Source of the DNA: Actinomyces mediterranea
GTDB lineage: Bacteria > Actinomycetota > Actinomycetes > Actinomycetales > Actinomycetaceae
Assembly (NCBI RefSeq): GCF_900155595.1
Contig: NZ_FTPB01000004.1
Span: forward strand, 1,442,907 to 1,506,906
DNA: 64,000 nt
Direction of reading: 5' to 3'
Shown: positions 47,216 to 55,547 of the stretch, one piece after another
Position numbering within the stretch: position 1 is the stretch's first letter
Layout: each line of letters opens with the position of its first letter
Made by a program: the position numbers and the translations under genes
Notes under the pieces: generated by a model
Databases searched by the model: none
The model's input: only the letters and a program-made list of their open reading frames with translations
What the model was told of the DNA's origin: nothing

Positions 47216-47947
47216 TCACGTGAGCGTGCGCGTCAATGCGTCGTTGATTGCGCGATAGTAGGACTCTGTGTAGTGGAAGGGGGCGGCCCCCCACTTGTGG
47301 TCGGGGTCTGCGATCGGTTCGACCCCGGGGGTGACGAGTGTCCACCCGTGCATGTCGAGGAGCTCGTAGTACCCGTCGAGGATCTCATTGGCGACCTCGG
47401 CGGTGAAGCCGAAGGAGCCGGCGGTGGGCGCCCCGGTCGTGTCCTCTGCGGCCCACTTGACCTTCACGACGACTGTCCGCCTCCACACCCCCACCTCTTC
47501 GAGTGCGCGGCGCAGGTCCTGGCTCGCCCGGGCGTACATCGTCCAATGCTGCATCGAGCCGAAGGTATGGAGGGTCCAGTCGGCGCTCAGGCGCGAGTAG
47601 ACGTCGTTGTCGACGCCGTCAATGCTGCGGGTGATGACCGCGCCGTCAGGGTGGACGAAGATCCCGCCGCGCTCGTCGACGAGGTCGAGGACGAGGCATA
47701 CCGACGTGTCGGAGGTCGACAGAGTGCGGCGGATACGGGTCAATGCATCGCCCGCAAGGTCCCCGTGAAAGAGATGGTGCTGGAAGGGGGAGGTGAGGCT
47801 CACGGAGGTCAGGGCAGTATCCGAGGTCGGGTGTCCGATGGAGATCATCGACTGGCGGGCGATGTACACGGAGCGTTCGAATAACGCCGGATCCGCGTAC
47901 TCAAGGGCGTCGCGGGTCACGCAACTGCCGAATATCGCCTGTTTCAT
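47216..47947 (-). CDS. DUF6270-like protein of the polysaccharide locus
   Basis: A 243-residue protein starting MKQAIFGSCVTRDALEY, the pattern I associate with DUF6270, often found in capsule and teichoic acid loci. The GSC motif near the start with HYTESYYRAIND near the end recalls SGNH/GDSL-type hydrolases, so a polymer-modifying acyl transfer or esterase role is possible but unproven. CGAGG stands just before ATG 47947; an in-frame ATG at 47971 would add eight residues. It is divergent from the next glycosyltransferase. Confidence 0.7.
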   Translation of the reverse strand: MKQAIFGSCVTRDALEYADPALFERSVYIARQSMISIGHPTSDTALTSVSLTSPFQHHLFHGDLAGDALTRIRRTLSTSDTSVCLVLDLVDERGGIFVHPDGAVITRSIDGVDNDVYSRLSADWTLHTFGSMQHWTMYARASQDLRRALEEVGVWRRTVVVKVKWAAEDTTGAPTAGSFGFTAEVANEILDGYYELLDMHGWTLVTPGVEPIADPDHKWGAAPFHYTESYYRAINDALTRTLT

Positions 47948-48051
47948 AACACCTCGGGGGTTGGGGGTCATATTCCGCCATTCTCACCGATGGGGCCCTC
48001 GATATGGGATCATCGGATACATCCTAACGGTGAATGTGCGAGGTGGATATC

Positions 48052-49926
48052 GTGCGACTCGATCTGTGGCGAAAGCGCTTGTGGCATCTGCGCCACGGCG
48101 GGCTCGTGCAGCTCAGAGACTTCGAACAGCGCCGCTCCTCCTACCCGCGGGCTTCTCGGAGGCGCAGGAAGCGCGACGGCGCCCTCTTCGACGAGTGGCC
48201 CGCACCCGATCCCGAGACGTGGAGGGGACGGCGGCCTCTCGTCGTCGGAGTCATCGCTGACACCTTCACCCTCGACGCCTTCGCCTATGAGTGGAACCAG
48301 GTGGAACTCGACCCCAGGCGGTGGTCGGACCAACTGCGCGACACCCCCATCGACCTGCTATTCGTCGAATCGGCGTGGCATGGGAACCATGATCAGTGGA
48401 AGGGCAGATTCACAGGTGGCAACGCTCCCTCCCAATATCTGAGCGCCCTCATTGAGCACTGTCGCGCCCACTCGATCCCCACGGTGTTCTGGAACAAGGA
48501 AGACCCGGTCCACTACAACGACTTCTTAGCCACCGCTCGACTCTTCGACTGGGTGTTCACGACGGATGTGTCTTCCGTCGACTCCTATCGGCGCGACTTC
48601 GGCCACAATCGTATCGGCGTTATGCCTTTCGGCGCCCAGCCCGCCATCCATAACCCGATCCGCCCCGTCGGCCTCGCTGAAGAGGACGAGCGCTCCGTGG
48701 CCTTCGCGGGCACCTATTTCAAGGATAAGTACCCCGAGCGGCGCGAGCAGATGGAGATGCTGCTGGGGGGAGCCCTCGACGTGGAATCGCGACTATCGCA
48801 CCCGCTTGACATCTTCTCCCGATTCCAGGATATGTCGGATGCTTACCGCTTCCCCGCCCCCTACGACGCCTCTGTGCGCGGCGAACTCACCTATTCGCGG
48901 ATGCTGACGGCGAACCGCAGCTACCATGCGATCCTCAATGTGAACTCCGTCGTCGCGAGTCAGTCGATGTGCGCGAGGAGGATCTTCGAGGCCACGGCCT
49001 GCGGTACCCCGGTCATTTCCGCTCCCTCCGCCGCGATCGACAGCTTCTTCGACGCTGGAGACGTCATCCAGGTGAAGGACCGGACAGAGACGGGGCAGTG
49101 GATCCGCGCCCTCGACGCGTCACCGGAGTTGAGAGACCGGATCACGCACCGCGCCCAGCGGCGCATCTGGCGCGAACACGCCTACTCTCATCGACTCGAC
49201 GCGGTATTCACCGCCATCGGCCATCCCGAGTGGGTCGCCCCGCCCCGCACCGTCACCACTCTCGTCTCGACGAATAGGCCGCATCAACTCGATCACGTCC
49301 TCACCCAGATGGCCGACCAGCGCGACGTGGACCTGCAGGTTCTCATCCTCACCCACGGATTCGACGCCGATCCTCGCGCCGTCGCCCGGGCGCGCGACAT
49401 GGGCCTGAACGTCCAATGGCTGATGGGGGAGCGCTCATGGAGCCTGGGGGAGTGCTACAACGCCCTCGTTGCCCGCGCCGACGGGGACGTCCTCGCCAAG
49501 ATCGACGATGACGACTGGTACGGCGGCCACTACCTCGCCGACCAGCTTGCTGCCCTGTCCTACTCGAATGCGGAGGTTGTCGGCAAACACGCCCACTACA
49601 TGTACCTGGAGGGCATGGACGCCCTGTGTCTGAGGTTTGCTCGCAGTGAGCGGACATGGACGCATTTCGTTGCAGGACCGACGATCGTCGCGCCCCGCGA
49701 CGTGTTCATGAACGCCCCCTTCGAAGCTCGGACGACGGGAGAGGATTCCGAATTCCTTAGAGAAGTTCAGCGCAACGGGGGTAGAGTCTTTTCAAGCGAC
49801 CGATTCGGGTTCATCCAGCACCGGTCGACGCATCCCTCGCACACATGGCAGATCGACGACCCACAGGTGCTCGCCACTTCACGCGTCGTCTCGTTCGGGA
49901 AGGCATTCGATCATGTCCTCTTCTGA
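48052..49926 (+). CDS. Two-domain glycosyltransferase (CgeB/DUF3880-like plus GT2)
   Basis: A 624-residue protein. Residues ~60-380 resemble CgeB-type GT-B enzymes: LLFVESAWHG, VFWNKEDPVHY, SVAFAGTYFKDKYPERR and ARRIFEATACGTPVISAPS. Residues ~400-600 form a GT2-like GT-A domain with TLVSTNRPHQLDHVLTQM, AKIDDDDWYGGHYL (metal-binding Asp residues) and AGPTIVAPRDVF. One protein may add two sugars. GTG 48052 has GAGGTG 6 bp upstream; ATG 48034 in the same frame would add six residues. It overlaps wecC by 14 bp. Confidence 0.85.
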   Translation: MRLDLWRKRLWHLRHGGLVQLRDFEQRRSSYPRASRRRRKRDGALFDEWPAPDPETWRGRRPLVVGVIADTFTLDAFAYEWNQVELDPRRWSDQLRDTPIDLLFVESAWHGNHDQWKGRFTGGNAPSQYLSALIEHCRAHSIPTVFWNKEDPVHYNDFLATARLFDWVFTTDVSSVDSYRRDFGHNRIGVMPFGAQPAIHNPIRPVGLAEEDERSVAFAGTYFKDKYPERREQMEMLLGGALDVESRLSHPLDIFSRFQDMSDAYRFPAPYDASVRGELTYSRMLTANRSYHAILNVNSVVASQSMCARRIFEATACGTPVISAPSAAIDSFFDAGDVIQVKDRTETGQWIRALDASPELRDRITHRAQRRIWREHAYSHRLDAVFTAIGHPEWVAPPRTVTTLVSTNRPHQLDHVLTQMADQRDVDLQVLILTHGFDADPRAVARARDMGLNVQWLMGERSWSLGECYNALVARADGDVLAKIDDDDWYGGHYLADQLAALSYSNAEVVGKHAHYMYLEGMDALCLRFARSERTWTHFVAGPTIVAPRDVFMNAPFEARTTGEDSEFLREVQRNGGRVFSSDRFGFIQHRSTHPSHTWQIDDPQVLATSRVVSFGKAFDHVLF

Positions 49927-51208
49927 GCCCCTTCGTGCGCTCCCACAAGGCCGACTGGTCGTCGTCGGACTGGGATACATCGGCCTGCCCACCGCCGTCG
50001 TCTTCGCCCAGGCGGGATGGAGCGTCCTCGGAGTCGATGTCTCCGAGAACGTCGTCGCATCCATCAACTACGGCTCCCTGCCCTTCGTCGAAGCGGGCTT
50101 GGAGGAGGCCCTCGCGGGTGTCGTCCGCTCGGGTGCGTTTCGCGCATCTACCCGTCCTGAACCCGCCGACGTATTCATCGTGTCCGTGCCGACCCCCTTC
50201 ACGGGCGAGCACACAGTGGACATGAGCTACATCAACGCCGCCGCGGAATCGATCGCGCCGATCCTTGCGGGCGGTGAACTCGTCGTCCTTGAATCAACGG
50301 TTCCCCCGGGGACGACTGAGATGATGGCGCACAAGATCCTCGCCGAGCGCCCCGACCTCAGCATGGACCCGGCACATCCCGGCGCTCTTTTCTTCGCTCA
50401 CGCCCCCGAAAGAGTCCTGCCCGGACGCATCTTGGCCGAGCTGACGACGAATGATCGGATCGTCGGCGGTCTGGGGGACGAGGCCGGCGTCCGCGCACAG
50501 GCGGTCTATCAGTCCTTCTGCACGGGAACGGTGTCCGTCACCGGCGCTGCGACGGCGGAACTGACCAAACTCGCGGAGAACTCCTTCAGGGACGTCAATA
50601 TCGCCTTCGCGAACGAACTCTCCCTCATCTGCGACGACCTTGGGATCAACGTGTGGGATGTTATCGAATTGGCGAATCGGCACCCCCGCGTCTCTATCCT
50701 CCAGCCCGGCCCGGGGGTCGGCGGGCACTGCATTGCAGTAGACCCGTGGTTCATTGTCTCGGCCGCCCCCTCCCGGGTGCGCTTGATCCGCACGGCCCGT
50801 GAGGTCAACGACTCGATGCCTGCAAGAGTCATCGAACAGATCCGCGCCGCCGTCGACGTCCTCGGACTGGACAAGCCGAAGATCGCGCTGCTCGGCCTCG
50901 CATTCAAACCTGATATCGACGACTTGCGCGAATCACCTTCGGTGGGCATTGCCCTCGAACTCGCCACGAGCAACCCGACGATGGAGGTGCTTGCCGTCGA
51001 ACCGCATATCACGCACCTGCCCACAGCGTTCGCCGCCATGACCAATGTGCGTCTCGTGACGCTCGACGATGCGGTGGAGCGTGCCGATATCATTGTCCTG
51101 CTCGTCGACCACCGGCAATTCCGTCGAACGGACCCGGCGATTTTCGGCGATCGTCCGATCATCGATACGAAGGGCCTGTGGCGGCGAACGGCGGGAGGAG
51201 CGTCGTGA
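49913..51208 (+). CDS. wecC: UDP-N-acetyl-D-mannosaminuronate dehydrogenase
   Basis: A nucleotide-sugar dehydrogenase of 431 residues, UDP-ManNAc to UDP-ManNAcA. LVVVGLGYIGLPTAVVFAQAG binds NAD, ESTVPPGTTE and APERVLPGRILAEL follow, TKLAENSFRDVNIAFANEL holds the catalytic Lys and Asn, and PGPGVGGHCIAVDPWF holds the catalytic Cys. A WecC assignment (rather than UDP-glucose dehydrogenase) is supported by the adjoining UDP-GlcNAc 2-epimerase, which makes its substrate. The two genes overlap at GTGA. Confidence 0.93.
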   Translation: MSSSEPLRALPQGRLVVVGLGYIGLPTAVVFAQAGWSVLGVDVSENVVASINYGSLPFVEAGLEEALAGVVRSGAFRASTRPEPADVFIVSVPTPFTGEHTVDMSYINAAAESIAPILAGGELVVLESTVPPGTTEMMAHKILAERPDLSMDPAHPGALFFAHAPERVLPGRILAELTTNDRIVGGLGDEAGVRAQAVYQSFCTGTVSVTGAATAELTKLAENSFRDVNIAFANELSLICDDLGINVWDVIELANRHPRVSILQPGPGVGGHCIAVDPWFIVSAAPSRVRLIRTAREVNDSMPARVIEQIRAAVDVLGLDKPKIALLGLAFKPDIDDLRESPSVGIALELATSNPTMEVLAVEPHITHLPTAFAAMTNVRLVTLDDAVERADIIVLLVDHRQFRRTDPAIFGDRPIIDTKGLWRRTAGGAS

Positions 51209-53292
51209 AGGACCACTCACCCCTCATCATGGTCGCCTACGGGACGCGCCCCGAAGGCATCAAAGTGGCGCCCGTCATCCGCGCGCTGCGCAATGACTCG
51301 CGCTTCCGTGTGATCACGGTCGTCACGGGGCAGCACCGTCAGATGCTCGACGGGGTCGGCTCCCTGTTCGGCATCACCCCGGATCTGGACCTCGGGGTCT
51401 TCGAGACGGGGCAGAGCCTCAACCGCCTGTCTGCGAAGATCATCAACCGTCTGGACGCCGCCCTGGACGAGCACCGCCCGGATGCGCTGCTCGTCCAGGG
51501 GGACACCACGACCGTTGTGATGGCGGCGCTCGCGGCCTTCAACGCCCGCATCCCCGTCGTCCACTTGGAGGCGGGCTTGCGCTCGGGCGACCTGTCGCAA
51601 CCCTTCCCCGAAGAGGGGAACCGTCGGCTCGTGTCGCAGATCACCGAACTTCACCTCGCCCCGACGATCAGCGCGAAGCGGAATCTCCTGCGCGAGGGGA
51701 TCAGCGAGACGAAGATCGCGGTGACGGGCAATACCGTCGTCGATGCGCTTGACATGATCATCGCCTCGTCGCGGCATTGGACGAATCGACATGTTGAGAG
51801 GATTGTTGCCTCGGGCAGACCGCTGGTCACCGTGACATCGCACCGTCGTGAGAATTGGGGGGAGCCGCAGCGCTCCACGGCTCGGGCCGTCCGCAGGCTC
51901 GCCCTCGAATTCCCTGACACGGTGTTCGTCCTGCCGCTTCATGCGAACCCGCAGGTCGGCAAGACTTTTGCGGATGTCGTCGGCGACTGTCGGAATGTCG
52001 TCATGGTGCCCCCGTTGCAGTACCCGGACTTCTTGCGCCTCGTGAAGGCGTCCACCCTTGTACTCTCCGACTCTGGTGGAGTACAGGAGGAGTCTCCGAG
52101 CCTGCGCACGCCCGTCCTCATCCTCCGTGAGACCACGGAGCGTCCAGAGGCCGTCGCAAGCGGGTGGGCGAGTCTTGTCGGCACCGACGAGGAGGCGGTG
52201 TATGACGCTGCGACGCATATCCTCGCATCACCCAGTCGCGTCGCCCAGGCCCGAAAGGACAACCCCTTCGGCGATGGAGCCGCCGCCAGACGCTGCGTTG
52301 CCGCAATCGCGGATCTCACCGGGGTTGGCGACCGGGAGGCGGACTACGACGGAGAGGGGGGGCCGATGACGGCGAAGGATTCGGGCAGCCACAGTGGGAT
52401 CGGCGAGTGGGTCGTATCGACCCTGTCCGAGATCGAAGTGTCGGGCAATGTGTCGGTCCCGACGTGGCGCCTCAACGAGGTCGCCACGAGGCCCCCGCTG
52501 CGCACCTATATCACACAGATCTGGGCCCGCCGCTACTTCATCATTGCCGACTCGAGGGCGAAGGCTTTCGCCACATCGCGCGGTACGGTGCTGGGCAAGC
52601 TGTGGTTGGTGCTACGGCCTTTCCTCGACGGCATGATCTTCTTCGTCATCTTCGGACTGCTGTTGCGTACGGGTCGTGGTGTCGATAACTTTCTTGCCTA
52701 CCTCATCGTCGGCATCAATGTGTTCACCCTGGTCCAAGTGGGGTTGACCTCTGGGGGCGCGATTATTCCGGGGGCGAAGAACATGCTGCGCGCATTCTCT
52801 TTCCCCAGGGCGTCCCTCGTCGTGTCCTGGGCCTTGCGCAATCTCCTCGACTTCATCCCGGTGCTGTTCGCGACCCTGGCATTCATCGCTATCGTGCCTC
52901 CGCACGTTGTCCCGAGCCCGACATGGCTCCTCATCATCCCGGTCGTTGCCCTGGCGTGGGTGTTCAGCCTCGGGATCGCTTTGTTCACCGCATCGTTGAC
53001 TGCCCGCGTGCCCGACTTGAAGTTCATTTGGCCGCTCATCAGCCGCTTCTGGTTCTACGGGTCGGGCATCTTTTTCTCACTCGACCGATTCGCCGACCAT
53101 GAGCCGGTGTATTCGATCATGACGGCGAATCCTGGTTATCAGATCCTGAAGATGGCGCGCGACGCCCTCGTGTACGACACTATTCCGACGACGGACGAAT
53201 GGGCGTACCTGGGTATCTGGGCGGCAGGAATGCTCGCATTGGGATTCATTGTCTTCTGGTCGCATGAGGAGTCCTATGGCAGAGAATCCTGA
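51205..53292 (+). CDS. wecB: UDP-GlcNAc 2-epimerase read in frame into an ABC-2 permease (likely two genes)
   Basis: The first ~386 residues are a complete non-hydrolysing UDP-GlcNAc 2-epimerase: YGTRPEGIKVAPVIRAL, LLVQGDTTTVV, HLEAGLRSGDL, TVTSHRRENWGE and LSDSGGVQEESPSL. No stop follows; the frame runs through GAG GGG GGG CCG ATG into a polysaccharide exporter permease. The junction lies in seven Gs (52356-52362). With six Gs the epimerase would end GEGGR-TGA, the TGA overlapping the permease ATG, as at many gene junctions here. So the fusion reflects a one-base change, phase variation or a sequencing error. The start is GTG 51205 (GGGAGGAG upstream, overlapping the wecC stop). Confidence 0.88.
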   Translation: MKDHSPLIMVAYGTRPEGIKVAPVIRALRNDSRFRVITVVTGQHRQMLDGVGSLFGITPDLDLGVFETGQSLNRLSAKIINRLDAALDEHRPDALLVQGDTTTVVMAALAAFNARIPVVHLEAGLRSGDLSQPFPEEGNRRLVSQITELHLAPTISAKRNLLREGISETKIAVTGNTVVDALDMIIASSRHWTNRHVERIVASGRPLVTVTSHRRENWGEPQRSTARAVRRLALEFPDTVFVLPLHANPQVGKTFADVVGDCRNVVMVPPLQYPDFLRLVKASTLVLSDSGGVQEESPSLRTPVLILRETTERPEAVASGWASLVGTDEEAVYDAATHILASPSRVAQARKDNPFGDGAAARRCVAAIADLTGVGDREADYDGEGGPMTAKDSGSHSGIGEWVVSTLSEIEVSGNVSVPTWRLNEVATRPPLRTYITQIWARRYFIIADSRAKAFATSRGTVLGKLWLVLRPFLDGMIFFVIFGLLLRTGRGVDNFLAYLIVGINVFTLVQVGLTSGGAIIPGAKNMLRAFSFPRASLVVSWALRNLLDFIPVLFATLAFIAIVPPHVVPSPTWLLIIPVVALAWVFSLGIALFTASLTARVPDLKFIWPLISRFWFYGSGIFFSLDRFADHEPVYSIMTANPGYQILKMARDALVYDTIPTTDEWAYLGIWAAGMLALGFIVFWSHEESYGRES
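52356..52362 (+). repeat. Seven-G tract at the wecB-permease junction
   Basis: GAGAGGGGGGGCCGATG: one G fewer brings TGA into the epimerase frame exactly over the permease ATG, and one more shifts the epimerase into a third frame. It is also part of the purine-rich ribosome site of the permease. Homopolymers of this kind slip in replication and are error-prone in some sequencing methods. Confidence 0.7.
52366..53292 (+). CDS. Polysaccharide/teichoic acid ABC-2 export permease (Wzm/TagG-like), own start inside the fused frame
   Basis: A 308-residue membrane protein with about six hydrophobic helices (LRPFLDGMIFFVIFGLLL, FPRASLVVSWALRNLLDFIP, WLLIIPVVALAWVFSLGIAL and others) and the family pattern TRGTVLGKLWLVLRP. 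Together with the downstream ATPase it would flip a lipid-linked polymer across the membrane. The ATG at 52366 has GGAGAGGGGGGG just upstream and yields a normal family length, so separate translation is likely even though the wecB frame is open across it. Confidence 0.85.
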   Translation: MTAKDSGSHSGIGEWVVSTLSEIEVSGNVSVPTWRLNEVATRPPLRTYITQIWARRYFIIADSRAKAFATSRGTVLGKLWLVLRPFLDGMIFFVIFGLLLRTGRGVDNFLAYLIVGINVFTLVQVGLTSGGAIIPGAKNMLRAFSFPRASLVVSWALRNLLDFIPVLFATLAFIAIVPPHVVPSPTWLLIIPVVALAWVFSLGIALFTASLTARVPDLKFIWPLISRFWFYGSGIFFSLDRFADHEPVYSIMTANPGYQILKMARDALVYDTIPTTDEWAYLGIWAAGMLALGFIVFWSHEESYGRES

Positions 53293-54163
53293 GGAAGAGC
53301 CGAAGAAGGGCGTCGAACTCTCTCTCGGTGAACCCTCTGTCGTCGTCGACCGGGTCCACCAGATCTACCGCACCGAGACGACGGATCGTGAGGCTCGCAA
53401 GCGCGCGAGCCTGCTCGCCCGCACGATGCACGCGCTGGTTAGACGCCCCATCAAGGTGGATGTGCACGCCGTCAACGATGTGTCGCTGTGTGTGCGTACC
53501 GGTGAATCCGTCGGAGTCCTCGGTCTCAATGGGTCGGGCAAGTCGACGCTGCTGCGAATGATCGCCGGAGTCGAACCCCCGGTCAGCGGACGCGTGTACG
53601 CCAGATCGCAGCCGACGTTGCTCGGGGTGGGGGCGGCCCTCGTCCCGGACTTGACGGGGATTCGCAATATTCAACTTGGGTGCCTCGCCATGGGGCTGAC
53701 GCCCGCGGAGACGAAGGCGGCGACCCCCGCGATTGCGGAACTTGCCGGCATCGGGGATTCCATCTACCGGCCGATGAAGACCTATTCTGCGGGCATGGGT
53801 GCGCGCCTACGCTTCGCAATCAATGCGGCGTCACAGCCCGATATTCTGCTCATCGATGAGGCACTGGGCACGGGCGACGCGAGTTTTAAGAAGCGTTCGG
53901 AAGACGTCCTCACCGAGATCCGCCGCTCTGCGGGTACCGTGTTCCTCGTGTCGCACGCGGCGCAGACCATTGAGGAGATGTGCACGCGAGCCGTGTGGAT
54001 GCATCACGGCAAACTCATTGCCGATGGCCCCGCCTGGGAGACTGCGCGCGCCTACAGGCTGTGGGCGTGGAAACTCGCCGAGGGGAAGAATGACGAGGCG
54101 GATCGCCTGTTCGCTGAAGCGCAGGAGAAGTACGAACCGACTCCATTCGAGGTCCTCACCTGA
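53276..54163 (+). CDS. Polysaccharide/teichoic acid ABC exporter ATPase (Wzt/TagH-like)
   Basis: A 295-residue ABC ATPase. The Walker A is GLNGSGKSTLLRM, the signature is YSAGMGARLRFAIN (the TagH/Wzt form rather than LSGGQ), the Walker B is DILLIDEALGTGD and the switch His is in VSHAAQ. An N-terminal YRTETTDREARKRASL segment before a coupling region is typical of TagH proteins. No Wzt-like C-terminal carbohydrate domain follows; only ~30 charged residues. ATG 53276 has GAGGAG upstream and overlaps the permease by 17 bp. Confidence 0.92.
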   Translation: MAENPEEEPKKGVELSLGEPSVVVDRVHQIYRTETTDREARKRASLLARTMHALVRRPIKVDVHAVNDVSLCVRTGESVGVLGLNGSGKSTLLRMIAGVEPPVSGRVYARSQPTLLGVGAALVPDLTGIRNIQLGCLAMGLTPAETKAATPAIAELAGIGDSIYRPMKTYSAGMGARLRFAINAASQPDILLIDEALGTGDASFKKRSEDVLTEIRRSAGTVFLVSHAAQTIEEMCTRAVWMHHGKLIADGPAWETARAYRLWAWKLAEGKNDEADRLFAEAQEKYEPTPFEVLT

Positions 54164-55056
54164 AGGGGGTACCAGAGCGCGGCTTGCCGTTCGCTGTGTG
54201 CGGTGCGTCCCCGGCCCTGTGCGTGTGGCCGCTCGGTGTTGTCGTCGCCGACCGCCTGGCGCGAAGGCGTGGTGGGCGTTGTTTGGTGCCCCTGATAGGC
54301 CCGGCCCCGCCCGATCTTCACTCCTGTTGACCCGCATAAACGCACACAGTTTTCGCGTCAACTCCCGATCGTTGTCCGGACTATTCTGCATATTTGCAGT
54401 TCACAGCCTTAGATACTTGTGTGGCTTGCTGCGGTTTCTGGAAACTGTGTGCGTTTTGACGGGTAGCGCCCGGCCGACACGCACCGGGCCGCCACTCGAA
54501 TCAGGCACATGCGGTGGGGGGTCATCATCGGGACGCTGATAGCCGTGCAAGGGATACCCGGATGACACAAGGGATGGACCCTACGGCGCGTACCGTTGCC
54601 AGTTTCGCCCCGGCGAGGCGCATGGGGAACACAGCCGGTACGCGAGCCGGGTGCATCGTCTCCCTGCTGCGTCCGACGTCCCGTACGAGCGCGGAACAGT
54701 ACCCGAAGGCGTTGCCCTCTCCGACCCGTTCGGACAGCGTTTCCCGCAGGAACTCTCGACGGATGCGGACCCGCTGTTTTATATGGGGAAAGCTCTGCCT
54801 CAGGTTTTCCCGGGATCCGCGCGCTATCCGTGCACCCCATCGTCATGCGGCGGTGATGTGCTCCGAATGCAAGTGGTGGGGCGCCGACCGCAGGACTCGG
54901 GCGCGGGCAGGATTCGCGCAGCGGATCCGAAACGGGCGGCGTCCGGCCAAGGCGGGCGTGATTAATGCGGCGATCCGATCGAAGCGGTGGCACCCCGGGT
55001 GGACAGGGCAGCGTTTATTCCCTAAACTTCTGGGCGCGGGTCAACGGCCTGCACGT
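54164..55056. other. 893-bp stretch without a confident gene
   Basis: It holds copy 2 of the 113-bp repeat (54341-54453). Between about 54500 and 55050 there are only weak ORFs, the most protein-like being the 104-codon plus-strand frame 54651-54965, whose third-position GC is lower than in the neighbours and which I do not recognise. The last ~50 bp should contain the tRNA-Trp promoter (AT-rich TTTATTCCCTAAACTT at 55014-55029). It could be the remains of decayed genes at the edge of the polysaccharide locus. Confidence 0.5.
54341..54453 (+). repeat. 113-bp non-coding element with terminal inverted repeats, copy 2
   Basis: Same orientation and length as copy 1 (9637-9749). Here the arms extend to 15 perfect base pairs, AAACGCACACAGTTT (54338-54352) and AAACTGTGTGCGTTT (54442-54456). 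The internal CACAGCCTTAGATACT block and the TTTTGAC right flank are shared with copy 1; the left half is diverged. Confidence 0.75.
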
Positions 55057-55132
55057 AGGGCAGTGGCGCAATTGGTAGCGCACCGGTCTCCAAAACCGGC
55101 GGTTGTGGGTTCGAGTCCCGCCTGCCCTGCCA
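55057..55132 (+). tRNA. tRNA-Trp (anticodon CCA)
   Basis: A cloverleaf with acceptor AGGGCAG/CTGCCCT, anticodon loop CTCCAAA between CCGGT and ACCGG, and T arm GTGGGTTCGAGTCCCGC. The 3' CCA is encoded (55130-55132). It directly precedes secE, as in most actinobacteria. Confidence 0.96.
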
Positions 55133-55164
55133 GAGCATATCCACCACCGAGCCTAGGAGGCCGC

Positions 55165-55461
55165 ATGGCAGAGGCAGTCGCCGCCGACTCCGGTTCGGCG
55201 CGTCGAGATCGCACCAAGACCGGGGCGACCCCTTCCCGCGACCGTGCGGTCGAGGACAACCGCAAGAAACCGAATATCTTCAAGCGGATCTGGATCTTCA
55301 TCACGCAGGTCATTGCCGAGATGAAGAAGGTCACCTACCCCACGGGGAATGAGACGTGGACCTACTTCACGGTCGTCATCGTTTTTGTGGCAGTAATCAT
55401 GGCGTTCACCGGCCTTTTAGACTTCGGCTTCGGTAGACTGAACGCATTGATCTTCGGCTGA
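55165..55461 (+). CDS. secE: Preprotein translocase subunit SecE
   Basis: The small SecYEG subunit (98 residues). About 45 charged residues precede the conserved amphipathic helix ([20 protein letters not shown]) and a single membrane helix ([21 protein letters not shown]). TAGGAGG stands 4 bp before ATG 55165. The open frame extends upstream through tRNA-Trp and is not real there. A hairpin separates it from nusG. Confidence 0.95.
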   Translation: MAEAVAADSGSARRDRTKTGATPSRDRAVEDNRKKPNIFKRIWIFITQVIAEMKKVTYPTGNETWTYFTVVIVFVAVIMAFTGLLDFGFGRLNALIFG

Positions 55462-55468
55462 AGCTGAG

Positions 55469-55499
55469 AACCCGCCCGCAGGAATCTGCAGGCGGGTTT
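55469..55499 (+). terminator. Terminator or attenuator hairpin between secE and nusG
   Basis: AACCCGCC (55469-55476) pairs with GGCGGGTT (55491-55498), with an inner GCAG/CTGC helix, followed by TTCTTC. The shape is that of an intrinsic terminator, in the 86-bp gap between two genes that are usually co-transcribed. Confidence 0.65.
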
Positions 55500-55547
55500 C
55501 TTCTACAGCGCCGCCGGGGACCCGACCCGAATCATTTGGAGGAACGC

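Noticed and set aside
54409..54993. 194-codon minus-strand ORF over the repeat and the gene-free stretch
   Set aside because: Arg/Pro-rich composition of a shadow frame in GC-rich DNA, no family resemblance, and its end is produced by the repeat. The similar peptide ends in both repeat copies differ at all codon positions, so the repeat is not conserved as coding sequence.
54514..55461. Longer secE frame starting at 54514
   Set aside because: It would translate the tRNA-Trp gene; the ATG at 55165 has AGGAGG and gives a normal SecE.
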